Assembly: GCA_900543515.1 (NCBI GenBank)
Contig: UQRW01000034.1
Location: forward strand, 1-22,585
DNA: 22,585 bases
DNA from: an uncultured Collinsella sp.
GTDB lineage: Bacteria > Actinomycetota > Coriobacteriia > Coriobacteriales > Coriobacteriaceae
Direction of reading: 5' to 3'
Position 1 is the first letter of the stretch. Every line of letters begins with the position of its first letter. The translations under genes and the position numbers were made by a program. Below the pieces are notes generated by a model. It had not been told where the DNA came from. It saw only the letters and a list, made by a program, of their open reading frames with translations, and did not search any database. Shown here piece by piece: positions 9,538 to 15,058 of the stretch.

Positions 9538-9619
9538 TTGCCCCCCTTTTGCTCAATGGCGTACTGCCTCCGTAGCGAGTGACGCGCAGGCCTACCGACT
9601 TGATGATCATTGGGTTTGA
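9527..9619 (+). pseudogene. Remnant 5' end of a lost third pilus-operon gene
   Basis: A 30-codon frame opens at GTG 9527, 5 nt after the strong Shine-Dalgarno GAGGAGGAGG (9512-9521), and overlaps the pilin stop by 11 nt. The junction GAGG-A-GGTCGCCGTGA (9515-9530) matches that between adhesin and pilin (7873-7888) in 15 of 16 bases. The ribosome-binding site is therefore arranged exactly as for a real coupled gene, yet the frame stops at 9617 and the operon terminator follows at 9646. The peptide (MKNNCPPFAQW...) has no recognisable motif and no membrane segment, though MKNN would suit the start of a sortase or pilin signal region. I infer a deleted gene. A genuine micropeptide cannot be excluded. 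Confidence 0.5.
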
Positions 9620-9645
9620 AAAAGTTACTAGAGAACCCTCCAAGA

Positions 9646-9690
9646 AAAGCGGGGCACCCGGTCGATGCGATCGGGTGCCCCGCTTTGTTT
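9646..9690. terminator. Strong terminator closing the pilus operon
   Basis: Perfect 15-bp arms, AAAGCGGGGCACCCG (9646-9660) and its complement (9672-9686), surround an 11-nt loop. The T-rich run TTTGTTTGTT follows on the plus strand, and TTTCTTGG lies at the other end on the minus strand. It can serve the pilus operon and possibly also the converging bactofilin-like gene. Confidence 0.9.
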
Positions 9691-9693
9691 GTT

Positions 9694-9722
9694 GGTGCAA
9701 AGTAACCTGACCCCTTTGTACC
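9694..9722. repeat. 29-bp imperfect palindrome, copy B
   Basis: The arms are GGTGCAAAG (9694-9702) and CTTTGTACC (9714-9722), with one G-T type mismatch. It is 26/29 identical to the reverse complement of copy A (3817-3845) and directly abuts copy C. Confidence 0.8.
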
Positions 9723-9751
9723 ATCACAAAGGTGCCTGGCCCCTTTGTGAT
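9723..9751. repeat. 29-bp imperfect palindrome, copy C
   Basis: The arms are ATCACAAAGG and CCTTTGTGAT, perfectly complementary. It has the same length and orientation as copy B and shares CAAAG, CCTG and CCCCTTTGT at the same positions. The outer arm bases differ from B on both sides in a compensating way. It ends 9 nt from the stop codon of the minus-strand gene at 9761. Confidence 0.75.
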
Positions 9752-9760
9752 GGTTGGCGG

Positions 9761-10906
9761 CTAAGCGGTGGGGAGTTCTGGCGTGTTAGCCGGCTGCTGC
9801 GGCTTGAGGTGGGCGTTGTGCCAGATGATTTGGATGATGTAGCCGAGCATAAAGACAAAGGCCACGCCGCTGATGAAGCCGCCTACGAGGGGAAGCCCCG
9901 TGAGGGCGCCTGCGATTACGCCACCAACGGCTGCCATGGCGTAGCGGTTCTGGCTGTGTCCGACCATGCGTGCAATCGCGCACCCTGCAAAGGCACTCGA
10001 CACCAGCGCGATGCCAATGACACCGCACATGAGGGCTCCGGCAAGCGACAGACCGGCGATGGAGATAATCAGCAGTAGGACGGCGGGGATGATAGCAATC
10101 GTGCCCAGAAGACCGCTCACCCACAGGGGCATGGGGCGCTGGTGGAGCATGCCGGCGGCGCTGGCGGTCGCGCGCGGAAAGACGAGTTCGAGCAGCAGAG
10201 CGACAAAGCAGGTCGAGAGTGCCGCGGTGACGATACCGCCGATGACATCGTTAACGGTGGAAGTATCCTCGTTCTCGGTGCGGTCGATCTTGAGCGCACC
10301 GAGAACGGCTCCCGCGGCACGCTCGGGGTCCTCGGAGACGTGAGCGTTCACGGTGCCGGTGATGCGGGCGTTCTTGCCCAGGATGAGCTTGTCGGCCCAA
10401 ACCTCGACATCGCCATCGACGGTGCCGTCGATGGTTACCGTATCGCCTGCAAGTGCTGCCGACTTGGTGGAGCCTCGCAGGGCAACCGTCTCGCCTATCG
10501 CATAGAAACAGTTGGCAGAGCTGTCGGTGTTGAGCACAACGTGCTGACCGGCCACCGTGGCGCTGCCATTAACCGTGGTCTTGGCGATATCGATGGTGCG
10601 TGCCGCCAGACGGACGGCACCGCCCACCGTGCAGTCGCGAATCGAGAGGGTATCGCCCGCGGCGATGATATCGCGGTCGATAGAGACATCGTCCAGTTCG
10701 AGACTCTGACCGGCCCAATACAGGTCGCCTTCGACACCGGACGGATTAGAGTCGTTGTCGGTTGCAAGTACGTTGCCTGCCGTGTCCGTGCCGGCAAATG
10801 ACGCCGTGGGAAGAGCGATGAGCGCGAGCGCGATGAGCGTGAATGCCATAAGCAGGCAGCGACGCATCTTGTGTGACGGCGCCGCCGCGGTTTGATTGAA
10901 AGCCAT
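9761..10906 (-). CDS. Exported bactofilin-like membrane protein
   Basis: A 381-aa protein. A signal peptide or first membrane anchor (about residues 14-38, ending TASFA) is followed by a polymer-forming/bactofilin-type beta-helix at about 60-195. It consists of short repeats such as VGGAVRLAA, VNGSATVAG, VDGDVEVWA and ITGTVNAHV. The C-terminal half has about four membrane helices (about 219-243, 262-288, 290-313 and 327-365) and a Pro/Gln-rich tail. Bactofilins are normally soluble cytoskeletal proteins; this arrangement puts the beta-helix outside the membrane, and I infer an envelope-scaffold role. ATG 10906 is preceded by AAAGGA on the minus strand, 7 nt away. A TGTTAGGT/ACCTAACA inverted repeat (10919-10945) sits between it and any promoter. 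The gene faces the pilus operon tail to tail. Confidence 0.75.
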   Translation of the reverse strand: MAFNQTAAAPSHKMRRCLLMAFTLIALALIALPTASFAGTDTAGNVLATDNDSNPSGVEGDLYWAGQSLELDDVSIDRDIIAAGDTLSIRDCTVGGAVRLAARTIDIAKTTVNGSATVAGQHVVLNTDSSANCFYAIGETVALRGSTKSAALAGDTVTIDGTVDGDVEVWADKLILGKNARITGTVNAHVSEDPERAAGAVLGALKIDRTENEDTSTVNDVIGGIVTAALSTCFVALLLELVFPRATASAAGMLHQRPMPLWVSGLLGTIAIIPAVLLLIISIAGLSLAGALMCGVIGIALVSSAFAGCAIARMVGHSQNRYAMAAVGGVIAGALTGLPLVGGFISGVAFVFMLGYIIQIIWHNAHLKPQQPANTPELPTA

Positions 10907-10918
10907 GGTTGATCCTTT

Positions 10919-10945
10919 TGTTAGGTGTTCGGCATATACCTAACA
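10919..10945 (-). promoter_or_regulatory. Inverted repeat, candidate operator of the bactofilin-like gene
   Basis: Perfect 8-bp arms TGTTAGGT (10919-10926) and ACCTAACA (10938-10945) flank an 11-bp spacer holding GGTATAT-like -10 bases on the minus strand. It lies 13 nt upstream of the start codon and partly overlaps the Shine-Dalgarno region. It could be a repressor site or an mRNA leader hairpin. Confidence 0.4.
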
Positions 10946-11013
10946 GGGTACCCAACGTGCGGGCGCTCTAAAAGAACCTCTCGGTTGCATTTCGAAGGAT
11001 GAGCCCGCGCTAC

Positions 11014-11703
11014 CTACTTTTTGCGATGCAAAAAGCGCGCGATGTCTTCTTCGGTGGGGCTTTTGATGTCAAAGCGCAGCGAGAGCCAGCGCAGACCCAT
11101 GGTCACGACAACGCATACGATCAGCGCGGCGACATTGCTCATGATGCCGCTCATAACGAGACACACGTAGCTTGTCGATCCGGCGATGGCAGCGATGGCA
11201 TAAAAGTTAGTACGTTGGAAAATGCCCGGAACCACGCCCATAAAGCCGTCGCGCAACATGCCGCCGCCCACCGCGGTAAAAAAGCCCATCATGATGCACA
11301 CCGCCGGTGCAAAGCCGTAGACCAGCGCCTTGTCCGCTCCGGTGGCGGCATAGATGCCGACCGAGATGATGTCGAGCAGGGGAATGAGTTTTTCGGGTTT
11401 GTCGACGATTGCCGGGAAAATGTAGATGATGGCTGCCGTGGCGATGGAAAGCGGCAGTGCCATCGGCTGGTTGAGGATGTAGACGTTGCCCACCTGCAGC
11501 GTCATATCGCGCAAAAGACCGCCGCCCAGACCGCAGACCACCGCGAGCGCGACCGCGCCCACCAGGTCGAGCTTGTGCTCGCGCGCAACCAGTACACCCG
11601 AGATCGATGCAGCGACAACAGCGAACATCTCGAGCCAAAACGGAATAGCGACCATGGCATCCGATGCATGTGAGGTAATGGTCATAGCGGCGACGACGGG
11701 CAA
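11014..11703 (-). CDS. UPF0126/TRIC-type membrane channel protein (YadS family)
   Basis: A 229-aa integral membrane protein of the UPF0126 (glycine transporter/TRIC) family. The internal duplication is visible: two repeats of three membrane helices, each carrying the signature GLGGGLLRD or AVGGGMLRD. Bacterial TRIC homologues form trimeric cation channels (family knowledge); the ion and physiological role here are unknown. The C-terminus is cytoplasmic and charged. The frame stays open to 11964, but the extra N-terminal residues run into the palindrome at 11833-11915 and look non-coding. TTG 11703, with AAAGGA 7 nt upstream (11711-11716, minus strand), gives the usual family length; ATG 11685 and ATG 11655 are alternatives with weaker sites. 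It is divergent from the nuclease-like gene at 12008. Confidence 0.85.
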   Translation of the reverse strand: MPVVAAMTITSHASDAMVAIPFWLEMFAVVAASISGVLVAREHKLDLVGAVALAVVCGLGGGLLRDMTLQVGNVYILNQPMALPLSIATAAIIYIFPAIVDKPEKLIPLLDIISVGIYAATGADKALVYGFAPAVCIMMGFFTAVGGGMLRDGFMGVVPGIFQRTNFYAIAAIAGSTSYVCLVMSGIMSNVAALIVCVVVTMGLRWLSLRFDIKSPTEEDIARFLHRKK

Positions 11704-12007
11704 GATGGGGTCCTTTGGATTACGGATTTGGACAATGCCCGTACATAGTACATGTTCGGCGCCGATTGCGACCCTATTGCTCGGCAAACGGTCGGGACTG
11801 GATGCTGACATGGCATTGCTGGAATGCCAGGGATCCAAAACATGTACGTCACCCTCCAAAAACGGCATTTTTCGACATCTTTGGAGGCGGACGTACATGT
11901 TTGGATTGAGCTCACAGCATGAGTGAGTTGATTTACTCACATCCGGTATATTTCCCCACTTCAACGGACATAAGAGTTGGATACCGGCTCAGAGCGAGAG
12001 GCCCTCA
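11704..12007. other. Divergent intergenic region between the TRIC-type and nuclease-like genes
   Basis: No gene. It holds the left long palindrome (11833-11915) and short overlapping inverted repeats CTCAC/GTGAG/ACTCAC (11911-11940), which could form alternative hairpins. A TATATT -10 candidate (11947-11952) for the plus-strand gene has no good -35 at normal spacing. A TACTAT -10 candidate for the minus-strand gene is at about 11746-11751, again with a poor -35. Confidence 0.5.
11833..11915. repeat. Long palindromic element, left copy
   Basis: The outer arms 11834-11850 and 11890-11905 are complementary apart from one bulged A. The inner arms are CCTCCAAA and TTTGGAGG, around a core with CATTTTTCGACATC. 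The right copy at 13026-13107 is its inverted counterpart: same core, same arms, and the same inner-side extension TTGAGCTCAC (11906-11915). The two copies bracket the gene at 12008-13015. On either strand the element opens short spurious reading frames. Confidence 0.85.
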
Positions 12008-13015
12008 ATGGATACCCCTGTTCTCATTTCGCATAAAACCGCATGGCTTGTCCATCATGCACCCCAGAATTTGGTTCAGTCTCTTGCGCGGCACGACTAC
12101 CAGATAGGCGCACAAGGCATCTCCACCCAGCAACGTGTTGCGCGCATACGACAGGCCCTTACCGACTGCGGCATTCCGTCCGATATGCTTAAGACTATCG
12201 ATATCGCGGTTGTATTCGAATTTGAGCGAATTCGTACCAAAGGCGTCGTTTGCCACATTCTTGGACAAAATCTTCCCTACGAGCATATTAACGAGTTGAC
12301 GCCCGGAATCTTCATCACCGACGAAGCCTTCGCCTTCGTGCTCGCTGCCGAGTGGATGGATAGGATCGAATATCTCGAATATGGCTATGAAGTTTGCGGC
12401 GATTATCGCATGAGGCTCAATCCCGCCGACCCTTATACCGAGCAACCAGCCACCACCTCCAAGGATGAAATAACCGAACTGCTCGATCGGCACCCCGGCA
12501 AACCCGGTGCCACACGTGCACGGCTCGCGCTCAGGCACATCTACGATCGCTCGGCCTCGCCTATGGAGACCGCTTCGGCAATCGCCCTCTCGCTCCCAAC
12601 AAGCGAAGGCGGCGTTGGCATCCGAGGTGTCGAACTCAACAAACCGTTCGAGATCCCTCAACGTCTCTGGCATTGCGCCAAAGCTCGAACGCTCAAAATC
12701 GACGCGCTCGTGACCTATAAGCGCAGGGCGCTCGGTATCGAATATAAGGGCGGTTTTCACGATGAGCTCGAGCGCAAGGGAGCAGATGCGGAGCGAGAGG
12801 CCGTTCTCTCCCAAATGGGATATCGAATCGTTACGCTCACTTCGGCTCAGTTCGGCAGCCAGCTCGCCTTTCACCGCGCCATGAACAACATTCGCGAAGC
12901 ACTCGGCATGCCTCGCTGTACCGACACCGGGTACCAGAGAAAACAAAACGAACTACGCAAGGCACTTATCCGCAACTGGAAAAGCATACGAGACGAGGAG
13001 GCACCTTCCGAATAG
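12008..13015 (+). CDS. AbiEi-like / PD-(D/E)XK (DUF559-like) endonuclease-domain protein
   Basis: A 335-aa protein. The N-terminal half (about 1-175) begins LISHKTAWLV and resembles the AbiEi-type regulator fold of actinobacterial type IV toxin-antitoxin proteins (weak recognition). The region SPMET (184-188) to about 295 reads as a DUF559/Vsr-like PD-(D/E)XK nuclease domain. Candidate catalytic residues are Asp 232 (KIDALV) and Glu 245-x-Lys 247 (IEYKGG), followed by the conserved helix DAEREAVLSQMGYRIVTLT. The C-terminal 40 residues are basic. GAGAGG (11996-12001), 6 nt before ATG, supports the start. No toxin, methylase or helicase partner is adjacent, so it stands alone, flanked by inverted palindromes. 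It could be an orphan defence gene, a domesticated element protein or a nucleic-acid-binding regulator. Nuclease activity is inferred from motif positions only. Confidence 0.65.
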   Translation: MDTPVLISHKTAWLVHHAPQNLVQSLARHDYQIGAQGISTQQRVARIRQALTDCGIPSDMLKTIDIAVVFEFERIRTKGVVCHILGQNLPYEHINELTPGIFITDEAFAFVLAAEWMDRIEYLEYGYEVCGDYRMRLNPADPYTEQPATTSKDEITELLDRHPGKPGATRARLALRHIYDRSASPMETASAIALSLPTSEGGVGIRGVELNKPFEIPQRLWHCAKARTLKIDALVTYKRRALGIEYKGGFHDELERKGADAEREAVLSQMGYRIVTLTSAQFGSQLAFHRAMNNIREALGMPRCTDTGYQRKQNELRKALIRNWKSIRDEEAPSE

Positions 13016-13025
13016 CGCCGCTCCC

Positions 13026-13107
13026 GTGAGCTCAATCCAAACGTGTACGTCAGCCTCCAAAGATGTCGAAAAATGTCGTTTTTTGAGGCTGACGTACATG
13101 TTTGGGG
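13026..13107. repeat. Long palindromic element, right copy (inverted)
   Basis: The arms 13037-13057 and 13085-13105 are 21 bp each and complementary apart from one mismatch. The central segment holds GATGTCGAAAAATGTCG. Its reverse complement matches the left copy (11833-11915) over nearly the full length, including the inner flank GTGAGCTCAAT (13026-13036). It starts 11 nt past the nuclease-like gene stop and is followed by the tRNA-Ser terminator. Confidence 0.85.
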
Positions 13108-13137
13108 AAGCGTGGGATCGAGACGTATTTCGATAAC

Positions 13138-13164
13138 AAAAAAGCTCCCATTCTTGGGAGCTTT
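13138..13164 (-). terminator. Terminator of tRNA-Ser(CGA)
   Basis: On the minus strand the stem AAAGCTCCCA/TGGGAGCTTT (arms 13155-13164 and 13141-13150, 4-nt loop) is followed by a run of T (13143-13138). It lies 12 nt past the tRNA CCA. Confidence 0.9.
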
Positions 13165-13175
13165 CTCAACCAAAA

Positions 13176-13266
13176 TGGCGGAGGAGGAGGGATTCGAACC
13201 CTCGTGACCTTATACAGGCCAAACGGTTTTCGAGACCGCCGCATTCAACCACTCTGCCACCCCTCC
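13176..13266 (-). tRNA. tRNA-Ser(CGA)
   Basis: A class II tRNA of 88 nt plus an encoded CCA. The acceptor stem GGAGGGG (13266-13260) pairs with CTCCTCC, the anticodon loop is CTCGAAA with CGA at 13232-13230, a long variable arm is present, and the T arm contains GGTTCGAATCC. It decodes UCG. Confidence 0.97.
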
Positions 13267-13275
13267 GCGTGGGGT

Positions 13276-13306
13276 AAAAACAAAGCAGGCTCAAAGGCCT
13301 GCTTTG
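13276..13306 (-). terminator. Terminator-like hairpin between the two tRNA-Ser genes
   Basis: Perfect 10-bp arms, 13281-13290 (CAAAGCAGGC) and 13297-13306, flank a 6-nt loop. On the minus strand TTTTTA follows. It lies between tRNA-Ser(GGA) and tRNA-Ser(CGA), leaving little room for a separate promoter for the latter. Confidence 0.8.
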
Positions 13307-13314
13307 GAATTAAC

Positions 13315-13405
13315 TGGCGGAGAGTCAGGGATTTGAACCCTGGAGACGCTTTTGACGCCTACACGATTTCCAATCGTGCTCCTTCGGCCACTCGGACAAC
13401 TCTCC
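13315..13405 (-). tRNA. tRNA-Ser(GGA)
   Basis: A class II tRNA of 88 nt plus CCA. The acceptor stem GGAGAGT pairs with ACTCTCC, the anticodon loop is TTGGAAA (GGA), a long variable arm is present, and the T arm contains GGTTCAAATCC. It decodes UCC/UCU. Confidence 0.97.
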
Positions 13406-13421
13406 GTTAAATGCGAAAGTT

Positions 13422-13449
13422 AGTATACATGAGGAATCGCAAGGTGCAA
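13422..13449 (-). promoter_or_regulatory. Promoter of the tRNA-Ser pair
   Basis: On the minus strand TTGCAC (13449-13444) and TATACT (13427-13422) are 16 bp apart. This places the transcript start about 10 nt before the 5' end of tRNA-Ser(GGA). The -10 is strong and the -35 moderate. Confidence 0.55.
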
Positions 13450-13809
13450 GCCGAAAACTTAGCATTTTTTAAAACGCTTGGCCGCACTTGGCGTTGCAGT
13501 GGGGTTTGAGGTGCCAAAAAACGGCTTCCGACCAGCGTGGTTGATCAACTCAATTGTTCAAAAAGGGTATTCATAAGCGACTTGGCAATGAATTTAAAAA
13601 TCTTTGATTGGTGCTGTGGGCCACTGGTATGCATTTTGCGACCACAGCCTTGTGCCCGTTGACCTGCGGCTTGGCTCAGCTTGTCCCCGCGGCACCGTAT
13701 CTTGTCCACAAATCCGTCAAGCATTTGGTCGGCATTTGGTTGGAATGCGCATGAAACACCGTGCGAGTATGGGCATATGTGGAGGTCATGAGGTTGTAGC
13801 TGCATATTC
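13450..13809. other. Intergenic region with no recognised gene
   Basis: This region separates the tRNA-Ser promoter (leftward) from the rpsF promoter (rightward). The open frame at 13604-13828 has no ribosome-binding site and an unconvincing composition (many Cys/His), so I do not call a gene. I see no repeat or RNA gene, apart from a short repeated GGCATTTGGT-like motif near 13720-13740. Confidence 0.5.
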
Positions 13810-13838
13810 TTGCAGCCTAGGAGGTTGAAAGATATTAT
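13810..13838 (+). promoter_or_regulatory. Promoter candidate of the rpsF operon
   Basis: TTGCAG (13810-13815) and TATTAT (13833-13838) are spaced by exactly 17 bp. The -10 matches consensus at 5 of 6 positions and the -35 at 3 of 6. The predicted start near 13845 gives a leader of about 65 nt containing the hairpin at 13855-13883. Confidence 0.5.
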
Positions 13839-13854
13839 TACCAAGTCTTTTCCT

Positions 13855-13883
13855 GCTTCAGGCGCACCTTCACGACCTGAAGC
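13855..13883 (+). promoter_or_regulatory. rpsF leader hairpin, candidate S6:S18-binding autoregulatory element
   Basis: The perfect 8-bp stem GCTTCAGG (13855-13862) / CCTGAAGC (13876-13883) closes a 13-nt loop containing CACCTTCACGA. It is in the leader of the operon encoding both S6 and S18. A structured rpsF leader bound by the S6:S18 complex is known in many bacteria. I infer this is the local form from position and shape; I could not check the loop against the published consensus. Confidence 0.45.
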
Positions 13884-13909
13884 CACATTTGCCCAGAGGA
13901 GGTGACAAT

Positions 13910-14203
13910 ATGAAGGCTTATGAACTGCTGTTCTTTGTTGACCCGTCGCTCGATCCCGAGACTCGTCTCGCTGTTATGAAGCGTATCGATACCACGATCG
14001 CTGAGGGCGCTGGCAAGGTCGACTCCGTTGACGAGTGGGGCAAGCGCAAGCTCGCCTACGAGATCAACGACCTCACCGATGGTGACTACACCCTCATCAA
14101 CTTCCACGCAGATCCTACCCAGATCGCCGAGCTTGATCGCGTCCTGCGCATCACCGACGCTGTGGTCCGCCACATGATCGTCCGTCGCGACGACCAGGAG
14201 TAA
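13910..14203 (+). CDS. rpsF: 30S ribosomal protein S6
   Basis: A 97-aa protein of the usual S6 length. Typical blocks are YELLFFVDPSLDPE at the start and DEWGKRKLAYEINDLTDGDY in the middle, and the end RVLRITDAVVRHMIVRRDD matches the family. S6 binds 16S rRNA in the 30S platform together with S18, which is encoded two genes downstream. The start is ATG 13910, preceded by AGAGGAGGTGA (13895-13905); the in-frame TTG at 13889 would lie upstream of that site. It heads the rpsF-ssb-rpsR-rplI operon. Confidence 0.97.
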   Translation: MKAYELLFFVDPSLDPETRLAVMKRIDTTIAEGAGKVDSVDEWGKRKLAYEINDLTDGDYTLINFHADPTQIAELDRVLRITDAVVRHMIVRRDDQE

Positions 14204-14251
14204 GACTGTCGTTTTGGACTGGGCTTGTGCCCCAAGAGGAAGTAGTGAGTT

Positions 14252-14704
14252 ATGAGCATCAATCGAGTGAACATCACCGGTAACCTCACCCGCGATCCCG
14301 AGCTGCGCGCCACCGCCGGCGGAACCCAGGTTCTGTCCTTTGGCGTCGCCGTGAACGATCGTCGCCGCAACGCGCAGACTGGCGAGTGGGAGGACTATCC
14401 CAACTTTGTCGACTGCACCATGTTCGGCACCCGCGCCGAGGCCGTGAGCCGTTTCCTGGCAAAGGGAAACAAGGTCGCGATCGAGGGCAAGCTGCGCTAC
14501 AGCTCTTGGGAGCGCGACGGCCAGCGCCGGAGCAAGCTTGAGGTCATCGTCGATGAGATCGAGTTTATGAGCTCCCGTGGTGGCCAGGGTGGCTACGACC
14601 AGGGCGGTTACGCCCCCGCAGCTCCTGCGCCCGCAGCACGTCCCGCCGCACCGGTGGCTACGCCGCCCGCGGTCGACGTCTACGATGAGGACATCCCGTT
14701 CTAA
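14252..14704 (+). CDS. ssb: Single-stranded DNA-binding protein
   Basis: A 150-aa SSB. The OB-fold spans about residues 1-107 (MSINRVNITGNLTRDPELR, with FGVAVNDR and YPNFVDCTMFGTRAE). A Gly/Ala/Pro-rich disordered linker follows, then the acidic tip DEDIPF, which recruits replication and repair partners. It coats single-stranded DNA in replication, recombination and repair. AGAGGAAG (14235-14242) lies 9 nt upstream. Its place between rpsF and rpsR is the standard bacterial arrangement. Confidence 0.97.
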   Translation: MSINRVNITGNLTRDPELRATAGGTQVLSFGVAVNDRRRNAQTGEWEDYPNFVDCTMFGTRAEAVSRFLAKGNKVAIEGKLRYSSWERDGQRRSKLEVIVDEIEFMSSRGGQGGYDQGGYAPAAPAPAARPAAPVATPPAVDVYDEDIPF

Positions 14705-14776
14705 GGGTTGTTCACCTATTTTTGAGTGAGAGGCGGCTTCGGTTCGCCGAAGTTGCCAAATGAAAGGTATTTTGAC

Positions 14777-15043
14777 ATGGCTAATGATTTTTCTGCACGT
14801 CAGCCGCGTCGTAAGTACTGCCAGTTCTGCAAGGAGAACACTGAGTTCATCGACTATAAGGACACTCAGCTTCTCCGTAAGTACATGACCGATCGTGGCA
14901 AGATCAAGCCCCGTCGCGTCACTGGCGCTTGCACGCAGCATCAGCATGACATCGCCAACGCCATCAAGCGCGCCCGCGAGATGGCTCTCCTGCCGTACAC
15001 CGTCCCCGTGGTTTCCTCTCGTGGCAACCGCGACCGCGGCTAA
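14777..15043 (+). CDS. rpsR: 30S ribosomal protein S18
   Basis: An 88-aa S18. The family core is clear: CQFCKENTEFIDYKD, then LLRKYMTDRGKIKPRRVTG and HQHDIANAIKRAREMALLP. It keeps the CxxC pair and a third Cys (GAC), as in zinc-type (C+) S18 proteins. I chose ATG 14777 over the in-frame ATG at 14726 because the extra 17 residues do not match S18 and GAAAGG (14762-14767) lies 9 nt before 14777. It sits in the 30S platform with S6. Confidence 0.97.
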   Translation: MANDFSARQPRRKYCQFCKENTEFIDYKDTQLLRKYMTDRGKIKPRRVTGACTQHQHDIANAIKRAREMALLPYTVPVVSSRGNRDRG

Positions 15044-15058
15044 GAAGGGAGACGCATC

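Larger units (their letters stand above)
11833..13107. mobile_element. Possible palindrome-bounded cassette carrying a nuclease-like gene
   Basis: A single PD-(D/E)XK-like gene lies between two inverted, ~80-bp, imperfectly palindromic copies of one element, whose homology extends inward to GAGCTCA on both sides. No transposase is present and no convincing target-site duplication is seen (GGGATC occurs near both outer edges but overlaps the left copy). The cassette idea rests only on this symmetry. Two unrelated insertions of a common dispersed repeat would look the same. Confidence 0.3.

Noticed and set aside
11704..11964. N-terminal extension of the TRIC-type protein to an ATG at 11964
   Set aside because: The extra residues run through the palindromic repeat and do not resemble the UPF0126 family; TTG 11703 has the better ribosome-binding site and gives normal length.
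11833..13107. CRISPR-like array from repeated CGACAT/TTTTT motifs
   Set aside because: There are only two copies, inverted and 1.1 kb apart, with no regular spacers.
11830..13119. GGGATC near both outer edges of the palindrome pair as a target-site duplication
   Set aside because: The left copy overlaps the palindrome by three bases, and a 6-bp match at loosely defined edges is expected by chance.
13102..13410. Plus-strand frame running through both tRNA-Ser genes
   Set aside because: It is antisense to two structurally certain tRNAs; its translation is the typical artefact of tRNA complements.
13604..13828. 74-codon plus-strand frame upstream of rpsF
   Set aside because: No Shine-Dalgarno, unusual Cys/His content, and it ends inside the rpsF promoter.
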